Shown here: piece after piece, positions 55,973-64,000 of the stretch
Layout of the letters: each line of letters begins with the position of its first letter
Position numbering within the stretch: position 1 is the first letter of the stretch
Assembly: GCA_947311845.1 (NCBI GenBank)
Contig: CAMZMU010000063.1
Location: 119,151,612 to 119,215,611, forward strand
From: Poa pratensis
Taxonomy: Eukaryota; Streptophyta; Magnoliopsida; Poales; Poaceae
Length of the DNA stretch: 64,000 nt
Direction: 5' to 3'
Translations under genes and position numbers: made by a program
Notes under the pieces: model-generated
Told to the model about the DNA's origin: nothing
The model's input: only the letters and a program-made list of their open reading frames with translations
The model's database searches: none

Positions 55973-56923
55973 TGATGACGTGTACAATACACGTTCGTTG
56001 GGGGACTCCAACAGAAAGGTATGATGTAGTACAGCAGCAGTTTTTCCTTGAAATATGACCAAGGTTGAATCGAACCAGGAGGACACGGAGCTTCTTCAGT
56101 AGGTTGTTGATGGGCTGGCACGACGCAATGTCAGTCACCAACGTGGAACCTGCACACAACACAACCAGACTACTTTGCCCAACGAAAACAGAGAGGTTGT
56201 CAATCTCTCCGGTCTTGCTGAGACAAAGGGTTAAACGTATTGTGTGGAAAACAGTAGAGATTGCAGGAAGTAACAGGAAACAGATGATTGCAGTAGGTGT
56301 TTAACAGTATGAGGAAAATTGGACCGGGGTCCACAGTTCACTAGTGGTGTCTCTCCAATGAAGATAACTAACATGCTGGGTGAACAAATTACAGCTGGGC
56401 AATTGACAAATAGAGAGTGCATGACAATGCAATATATGACAAGCTATTCATTATGAGATTCAATTGCGCATTACAACAAGGTACATAGACTTGCTATCCA
56501 ACGCATCTATGCCTAAATAATCCACCTTCAGGTTAGCATCCGCACCCCTTCTAGTATTAAGTTGCAAAACAACAGATTATTGCATGAAATAAAGTGTGTA
56601 ATGTAAACAATGCAAATGACACGTAGACACTGCATCATTGTTTTATCCCTAGTGGCAACAGCACATCCACAACCTTAGACCTTTCTGTCACTGACCCAGA
56701 TTTCTGGAGACATGAACCCACTATCTCGCATTAATACTCCCTCTTGGAGTTACAAGCATCTAGTTGGCCAAAGCATCTACTAGCAACTGAGAGCATGCAA
56801 GATCATAAACAACATAAACATGGAGATAGATAAACAACTTGCTCATAGTATCAATATTCATCAGATCCCAGCAAACACAACATGTAGCATTACATAAAGA
56901 TGATCTTGATCATGTTAGGCAGC
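55973..56923 (-). mobile_element. LTR B (951 bp of the 5' LTR of element 1), cut by element 2
   Basis: The minus-strand LTR end (…CGTCATCA) abuts the spacer and primer-binding site. Sequence matches LTR A from 50,775 to about 51,722, then stops at 56,923 where element 2 begins. The missing remainder is not found as a clean continuation on the other side of element 2. Confidence 0.85.
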
Positions 56924-57660
56924 TGATGACTCCCAAGTGCAGGAGATCAATTGTAGTACCTTTCAATTAGAAAAGGTTGTCGAACCCACGAGGAACTGAA
57001 GGTATTGGTTAGCAAGATTGATAAATAAAACAATAAAAGATGCAAGTGTTTTTGGTATTTTTGGTTGTATAGTTGCAAAGCAGATAACAAATAGTAGCAA
57101 GTGAAAGCTCTCAAAGAGAGAAAGCCCAATCCTCTTATGTGGCAAGAGGACAAGCTCAAGTGATGTGTAACTTATATGTGGCAAACGTTTCCGAGGGAGT
57201 AGGCCGTTATAGGCGTTTTTATGTAACTTATATGTAACTTATATGTCTTTATAGGCGTTTTAAGGTCAAGACGAAGTTGGTGGACGAAAGATCGACGGCC
57301 ACGGAGCTCCGAGGTGGAAACGAGATAGGCCCACGCGGCCAGGTACGTAGGCCGCGTAGGACCCTCTAGTTCCAGCCTGTTGGGCTTCTGGTCTTCAATT
57401 TAATTCCGTTGCGTTCGCCTCGAAAATTCTGAACCGTGCTCTTTGACCTTGCCCTTTTTGGAGTCCCGAAGCTCCCGGAAAGTCTGAAACACTAAAAAAG
57501 ACGTTTTCTGGAAAACAGGGTTAATTCCAAATAAATGGGAAAACTATGAAGTATTCCCAAAATCATTATAAAACATTGATATAACCCTTATATGATGCAA
57601 ATATGATTGGAATATAAGCAATTAAAGTGCAAAGTTCATGTATGCATTTTACATGCATCA
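56924..57660 (-). mobile_element. 3' LTR of element 2 (737 bp, internally deleted)
   Basis: The minus strand starts TGATGCATGTAAAATGCATA (57660) and ends in GGGAGTCATCA (56924). Compared with the 1.5-kb 5' LTR it lacks about 830 bp (equivalent of 61,737-62,565). At the deletion point (57,193-57,250) there is filler made of repeated GTAACTTATATG and TATAGGCGTTTT words. Inserted in LTR B, with GCAGC flanking on this side. Confidence 0.85.
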
Positions 57661-60600
57661 ACATCCCCAAGCTTAATCCATGCTCGTCCTCGAGTATGAA
57701 GATGATAAAACTAACATGGACTTTGCAATTTAATACTTAACAATGAATATCAAAGATGATTACTATTGCTACATAGAGTCAAATGATTCATTCTTAAAAG
57801 GAGTAGCAATATGCAAGATAGTTTATGAAGTGATATCAAGTATTCAATGAAGGATGTTCAATGATAGTTCACAAAGTGTAACATAACAGATAGTAGTATG
57901 GACCACATGTATGCATAATGATAAGTATGGACATCCTACATTGGTCATAGAGTGATGATGAAAATCTGAATATGTTTGGTGGACACTTTGGAAAGATGAA
58001 TAAGTGAGTAGAGGTAAAGCATGCATAAGTTTCATCTAACCTCCAAACTTCTACTTAAGTTAATGATTGCAATGTGGTAATACTTGGTGTCAAGCTCTCA
58101 TTCCCCTATCATAGCATCTTGAATGATTATAGTTTAATGTGAGAGCAAATATGAGTAGTGTGCTTGACAAAGTAAAGGTTGGATGTCTCATGCCCCTTGA
58201 ATACAAGTACCTACACCATGATTACTCAACTTAGGAAACAAAGCAAGTTCAAGTTATATATCATTGTAAGTAATAATAGTATCATCAAGAGCGTCAACTG
58301 GGGTACCTCTTGTCCCAGGATATGGAACAAGCCCATATCAAAATGACAAGACAAACAAACAAGATGAAAAACCTCAACACCCTTTTTATTTACCATTGGA
58401 ATAGCTTTTTATTGTAAGGTGTGTCATAGATAATTCACCATAGCATGTAAGTAAATTTCCACCATGAATAATGCATGGCTTAGATTAGCGGCCCAGGCGT
58501 CTCTCTAACCATTTATACAAACTCATTTAAACTACTTCATTTCCACCTCATTTCACCATGATAGGCATCCATAAACAAAAGTACATGATATCAACTAAAT
58601 GAGATGAAGGAGCATGTTGAAAGCTTTGCATGTGACAGCACATATGGGCTAACTCCCAACCTCGAACATTTATCAAGCCACTAGCATCATAATCTTAATC
58701 ACAATGGGTCATGTTTTATTTATTGCAATGATAGTAAAATGTGCATCAAGTTCGTGAGAGCTATATAACCAACTTTTCCCATGGCAATCAATAACATAAT
58801 CATTTTCATTCAGAGGTATAGATAACACAAATATCATGATGAACATACTCGGAATAGCATATAGCTAGTAGGTAGATATGGTGGACTCACTGGAATAACT
58901 TTGGTTGAAGGTGTTGGAAACAAGTTTTACTTGTTGGAATGTTTGGGCTAGCAAAAGGGAGAAAGTTGACCATCTAGATGCATGCATGAGTGTCCATAGA
59001 ACTAACTAATCCATGTTAAACCAAGTAAAATAACAATCAGCACCAAAACATGAATAAGTGATAGCTCTTCAAAAAGGATTTGCAAACTATTACTCATAAA
59101 CAAGCTCATGAATCATGCAACTATATGTATCATTAAAAATCAACTCAAACATCCCTTTTCCCAATCTTATAAAAGCATCCAACATATTTCAACCCATATT
59201 TCCAGTAGCTCTCCCATATATAAATGATAGTGTGGTGGTCTCTCAAACAATCAAACAAAACAAAAAAAAGACGCTCCAAGTTTATGCGATAAAGTGTTTC
59301 GATCGAAAAACAGAAGTTGGACGTGTGCAAACCGAGAGTGTGTAGGTCCAGCGGGGTTGTCTTCACATCCCCAAGCTTATGGTCTTCACCATCCTTGGAT
59401 AGCTCTTGGTGCATCTCCTCCAATCCCTGTGAAAAAACTTCAAAACACCGTTTCTCCCATTTCTTTTCTGTGGGGTGCATTAATAGTGATAAACAAATAT
59501 GTTTCTTGCTGCATATAATCCTTGAACAAAAATTCATATGAGATGTCCAGAAAGTGTATAATGTTGTATGCCTACTCATAAACTCAATTGGATCAAAAAG
59601 ATTCAACTTAAAAGCTCAAAGCATGCATCAAACAAAATGGGACAGAATCTGTCCAGAAAAACAGCAGCAGCAAAACGTATTTTTCTACCCTACCAAACTT
59701 TCTCGAAAAATTCCAAAAAATTCATGCATACAGAGGATGAAAAGTTGCAACTACAGTTCAAATATGAGCTCATTCGGAGTTACAGAATAAGAATTAAAAA
59801 TCATACCGTGCACTGATTCGTGCAGGAATAAAATCTCCGAACGCTATAAGCAACTTTTCAAGACCAAAATGGGTAAAACTTGGCACTTTATTAAAAACTC
59901 CAGAAACTAACTAGACACAAAATCTCTTGTTACAGCAAGAGGACACAAAGAAAAATCACACACAAAAATAACCGGGTTGCCTCCCGCAAAGCGCTTTCTT
60001 TATAGCCATATAGCTAGGCTTCTTACTTTTGTTTATTGAAGATGAAGCTCATGAGGGAGCTTGAACTTTGATGTTCCCCTCTTTCTTGGGAAGTGTTCCA
60101 TGCATAATACCAGGGTCCCATGGTGTTCTCAAACCAATCAAAATAATAGTCAAGTTGAAACCTGGTTGAGAGAAAAATAAACACAAAAGTAATAACAACG
60201 AAGTCTAACTTTCTTTCTATGCATTGGCATTTTGTATATGAATGAAGTTTCCCAATGCATATTAACAATAGTTACTTGCAGCCCATAATTATTAGTAGCA
60301 TAAAGAGGGTTCTCACCTCCTCTTTCATAATAGTTGCAAGTAGTAAAGTGTATTCAACCATATAACCAATAGAATCTTCCAACTTAGATAATTTGGGAAC
60401 ATAAGAGGATCATTAAATTTATTTTGGAATTTATTAGCATGCTTCCCTCTTTCAAAATAGTTGTTAAGATCAATATCAAGTTTAATATCATGGTTGCAAC
60501 AAAGATTTGGAACTAAAGATAATTGCAAACCACATAAGTATTTCTCAACATAAGCAAATTTCTCCTCTATGGTGTTATTAGGAGAATTCAGGAACAATGT

Positions 60601-61460
60601 AGGACTCTCATGAGTGAGAGTATTGTCACAAACAGCAAGTATATCATTTTTATCCTCACATAAAGTAGTAACAACTTCCAAACGTGTAGGATTATCAACA
60701 AGCATAGGATCATCATCTAAAGCATTATCATATAGCTCATTTAAGCAACACTCCTCATTATCATCAATAAGTTTACTAACAAAAGGTTTTTGAGTTTGAG
60801 TGTTACTATCATATGTCGATGGTGAAGTTGGGGGATCCAACTCTTCATTCTCCAGTTGTTCATCTTTTTCAGCATCTTCTTGAGATTGCATGGGCATCCC
60901 CAAGCTTAGGTTTTTATCCTCTTCTTCACATTCTTCCTCTTCCAAGCTTATGTGTTCATCATCTTCTTCCTGCAAAATATTAGTACTTTCTTTGGGAGTA
61001 AAATATTTAAAAAAACCTCCCTCAAAATACTCCAATCAGTTTTCACTTCTTCATCCAAAGACATGTACCAATCACGAGCATTACCAGATAAAGACAAATA
61101 TAATAGCTTCCTTTTTATTTGATCATCAGAAATACCAGGAAGCCTAAATAAACCACATATTTCATCAATTGTTTCTATGTGTTCACATGCAGACTTAATT
61201 CCATCCCCTGTGAATGGATTTTTCATAACTCTTTTAACATGACCAGTGGGAATTTTAAATCCCACTTTAGGTACCTCAGACACAGTAGTTTCAACCACCT
61301 TTGCAGTAGTGGCATAAGCACTTTCATATAGAGCAAGATGCAGCGAGGCACGATTCATAAATGCCATAGTAACAATGAGATAAAACAGCTTTCAAGTTTC
61401 CTTACCAAACTTCTTACCAATAGCGCTACGCTCCCCGGCAACGGCGCCAGAAAAGTATCT
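57661..61460 (-). mobile_element. Element 2 internal region, non-autonomous gypsy-type
   Basis: 3.8 kb between the polypurine tract (AAGCTTGGGGATGT, 57,661-57,674) and the primer-binding site (TGGCGCCGTTGCCGGGGA, complement of about 61,432-61,449), again tRNA-Asp type. It encodes a gag relic only. Further AAGCTTGGGGATG tracts lie at about 59,368 and 60,895. Confidence 0.82.
60325..61367 (-). pseudogene. gag of element 2 (frameshifted)
   Basis: The ATG at 61367 opens MAFMNRASLHLALYESAYAT. Gag core motifs are HIETIDEICGLFRLPGISDD, then KRKLLYLSLSGNARDWYMSL and the W.IL...F block. Near 61,025 the frame shifts into a second frame with an acidic HISLEEEECEEEDK segment and NLCCNHDIKLDIDLNNYFER. 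About 345 codons if joined. No zinc knuckle or pol follows. Confidence 0.75.
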
Positions 61461-62968
61461 TGATGACTCCCAAGTGCAGGAGATCAATTGTAGTACCTTT
61501 CAATTAGAAAAGGTTGTCGAACCCACGAGGAGCTGAAGGTATTGGTTAGCAAGATTGATAAATAAAACAATAAAAGATGCAAGTGTTTTTGGTATTTTTG
61601 GTTGTATAGTTGCAAAGCAGATAACAGATAGTAGCAAGTGAAAGCTCTCAAAGAGAGAAAGCCCAATCCTCTTATGTGGCAAAAGGACAAGCTCAAGTGA
61701 TGTGTAACTTATATGTGGCAAACGTTCCCGAGGGCGGCATGGATGATGCTAGGCATAGAGATTTATTAAACAACACGTTGAATATCTTGTCAAGTTTTAA
61801 TCTTCTTTGGACGGAGCCATAATTAGGTATAGCTAAATAAATAAACTACAACCCCTTATGATGGATCATGTGGCCAAGTAAATGACTGCACAAGAATTAT
61901 TAAGACATAAAGTCCCACCATAGCATTACACTCTAAGGTTCCCGATACTAATACCCTCATAATATAACTTCATGACTCGGTCTCAGGTTTACATGTCCTC
62001 CCAAGTCTCCCTCAATTCATTATACTACGGTGTTCTCCTATGAGCCCATATAGGTGAAGTGTTGTGCAGTCGACGTTCGCACAACACCATCATAGAATCA
62101 CATAAAAGATAAACTCTTGACAAAATACCAACACATGTCATATAAAAATCATTGCCAATTCATCCTATGCCCTCAGGAACATACGGGAACTACTCACAAC
62201 GTGCGAACATGATGATATTCAGTGGCATAAGTGGTACAACACAATCTGAAAATATAATCTCACCCTCGAACAATGACAAGTAGCCAATCATACACAGGTA
62301 AAATAGCACTTAAACAATAGCTAGGGTTCGAACAATCTCAAACTATGAGGGGGATGAAGTGGATCACGAAGATGGTGATGGAGATGGTGCTGGTCTTGAC
62401 GTTGGTGTTGATGGAGACTCCGGAGGGGGGATGGAGGAGCCTTCCGGAGGTGATTCCGGCAGCGTTTCCCCCCTCCGATCTTCTCCGGCGGCAGCCTTCT
62501 GTCTTCTGTTTCGTGTGTTTCGTGTTTCTCCGCCGCCCCTCGCGAAACTCCTTGGGGGCCTATTTTTATAGTCGGTTTTAGGTCAAGACGAAGCCACGGA
62601 GACGAAAACGGACGGCATCGGAGCCACGAGGGGGAAATGAGATAGGCCCACACGGCCAGGTACAGAGGCCGCGTGGGACCCTATTTCCCAGCCTGTTGGG
62701 CTTCTGGTCTTCATTTTAAGCCCATCGCGTTCGTCTCGAAAATTCTGAACCGTGCTCTCTGATCTTGCCCTTTTTGGAGTCCCGAAGCTCCCGGAAAGTC
62801 TGAAACACTAAAAAAGACGTTTTCTGGAAAACATAGTTAATTCCAAATAAATGGGGAAACTGTGAATTATCCCAAAATCATTATAAAACATGAATATAAC
62901 CCATATATGATGCAAATATGATTGGAATATAAGCAATTAAAGTGCAAAGTTCATGTATGCATTTTACA
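61461..62968 (-). mobile_element. 5' LTR of element 2 (1,508 bp, outer end missing)
   Basis: Matches the 3' LTR at both ends but is full length inside. At 62,968 it stops in CATTTTACA, lacking the last about 6-7 bases (the TG terminus in minus orientation). No 5-bp target duplication remains. The short frames here (62,321-62,653) lie in the GC-rich leader of the LTR and are not genes. Confidence 0.82.
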
Positions 62969-62978
62969 AATTACAGTA

Positions 62979-64000
62979 AAATGTTGGGGGAACAAATTAC
63001 AGCTGGGCAATTGACAAATAGAGAGTGCATGACAATGCAATATATGACAAGCTATTCATTATGAGATTCAATTGCGCATTACAACAAGGTACATAGACTT
63101 GCTATCCAACGCATCTATTCCTAAATAATCCACCTTCAGGTTAGCATCCGCACCCCTTCCAGTATTAAGTTGTAAAACAACAGATTATTGCATGAAGTAA
63201 AGTGTGTAATGTAAACAATGCAAATGACACGTAGACACTGCATCATTTTTTATCCCTAGTGGCAACAGCACATCCACAACCTTAGACCTTTCTGTCACTG
63301 GCCCAGATTTCTGGAGACATGAACCCACTATCTAGCATAAATACTCCCTCTTGGAGTTACAAGCATCTATTTGGCCAAAGCATCTACTATCAACGGAGAG
63401 CATGCAAGATCATAAACAACATAAACATGGAGATAGATAAATAACTTGCTCATAGTATCAATATTCATCGGATCCCAGCAAACACAACATGTAGCATTAC
63501 ATAAAGATGATCTTGATCATGTTAGGCAGCTCACAAGATCTAAACATGATGGCACAAGGTGGAGAGACAACCATCTAGCTACTGCTATGGACCCGTAGTA
63601 CAAGGTTGAACTACTCACGCATCACTCCGGAGGCAGGCATGGCGATGTAGAGCCCTCCGGTGATGATCTCCCCTCTGGCAGGTTGCTGGGAAGAGCTTCA
63701 GAACCCTCTCGATCTAGGGTTGACGACGACGGCGGCAACGGAACTTTTCATGGAATATGATCGGTGTTTTTAGGGTACGCATCTGATCGGAATATATAGG
63801 CGAAGAGGCGGCGTCGGGAGGCAAGCGAGGCCACCACGCCAGGGCTCGGCGCGCCAGCCATGTGGGCCGTGCCCTAGTGTGGTGTGGGCCCCACGTGGCT
63901 CGGCTCCGTCTCCCCTTTGGTCTTCGTGTACGTGACGGAGAAATATGATCGTCCCTTTTTGTTTCGTCCAATTCCGAAAATATTTTGCGACTAGCTTTTC
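62979..64000 (-). mobile_element. LTR C, partial, runs off the window
   Basis: Matches LTR A from about 51,175 to 52,195, so it lacks the LTR 3' part on the left and its 5' end lies beyond 64,000. It contains the stretch where element 2 interrupts LTR B, uninterrupted, and differs from LTR B at several bases. It is therefore another LTR copy. The junction with element 2 has the word ACAAATTACAG twice (62,966 and 62,991). Confidence 0.82.

Noticed and set aside
62321..62653. 110-codon minus frame and overlapping plus frames
   Set aside because: They lie in the GC-rich leader part of the element 2 LTR and have no counterpart in gag or pol.
56924..64000. LTR B and LTR C as two halves of one LTR split by element 2
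   Set aside because: They overlap by about 540 bp in LTR coordinates and differ at several bases in the overlap.

Overview
The window is nuclear DNA of a grass, most likely from the Triticeae (wheat, Aegilops or barley lineage). The reasons are GC-rich coding exons in AT-rich intergenic DNA, a cereal-type 1-Cys peroxiredoxin gene, class III peroxidase genes, and dense plant transposons: Helitron, Mutator-like (MULE), hAT, SINE, and gypsy-type LTR elements with a tRNA-Asp primer site. No bacterial or organellar features were seen.

Layout. 0.3-1.6 kb: a 1-Cys peroxiredoxin gene (PER1 type) whose last exon is split by a 375-bp MULE-type MITE. 2.4-4.95 kb: a structurally complete non-autonomous Helitron with an internal 720-bp tandem duplication. 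5-6.95 kb: degenerate repeats. 6,952-14,760 and 14,761-24,253: a direct tandem segmental duplication. Each unit carries one class III peroxidase gene with an extensin-like proline-rich N-terminal extension, plus a small peroxidase relic. Unit 1 later gained a SINE (inside the peroxidase exon) and a poly(A) retroposon. Unit 2 later gained an LTR element (now a solo LTR) and a hAT element. Only the unit-2 peroxidase (19,398-20,804) is intact. 24.2-31.9 kb: a third proline-rich peroxidase, broken into three pieces by a 4.65-kb MULE that carries its own gene-like cargo and by a 1.3-kb insertion rich in a GTTGTACAAC palindrome. 32.4-33.1 kb: an orphan promoter/5'UTR-like stretch.

33,138-40,168: a near-perfect 7-kb palindrome. 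Each 3.5-kb arm holds a 5'-truncated five-exon plant-mobile-domain (PMD) gene and a convergent small lysine-rich ORF, bounded by a GC-rich repeat. Transcription through it could give a long hairpin RNA; this is the most unusual object in the window. 40.2-49.5 kb: gene-poor, with one unrecognised exon-like fragment pair near 44.9 and 45.7 kb. 49.6-50.7 kb: remnant of a MULE transposase gene (PB1-like N-terminus). 50.7-64 kb: nested non-autonomous gypsy-type LTR elements on the minus strand, with gag relics and no pol seen.

How it fits together: the window is a small peroxidase cluster being expanded by local duplication and broken up by transposons. Target-site duplications and empty sites in the sister copy let the order of many events be read directly. 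Gene products that could still work are the intact unit-2 peroxidase (secreted, cell wall) and possibly the C-terminally altered peroxiredoxin.
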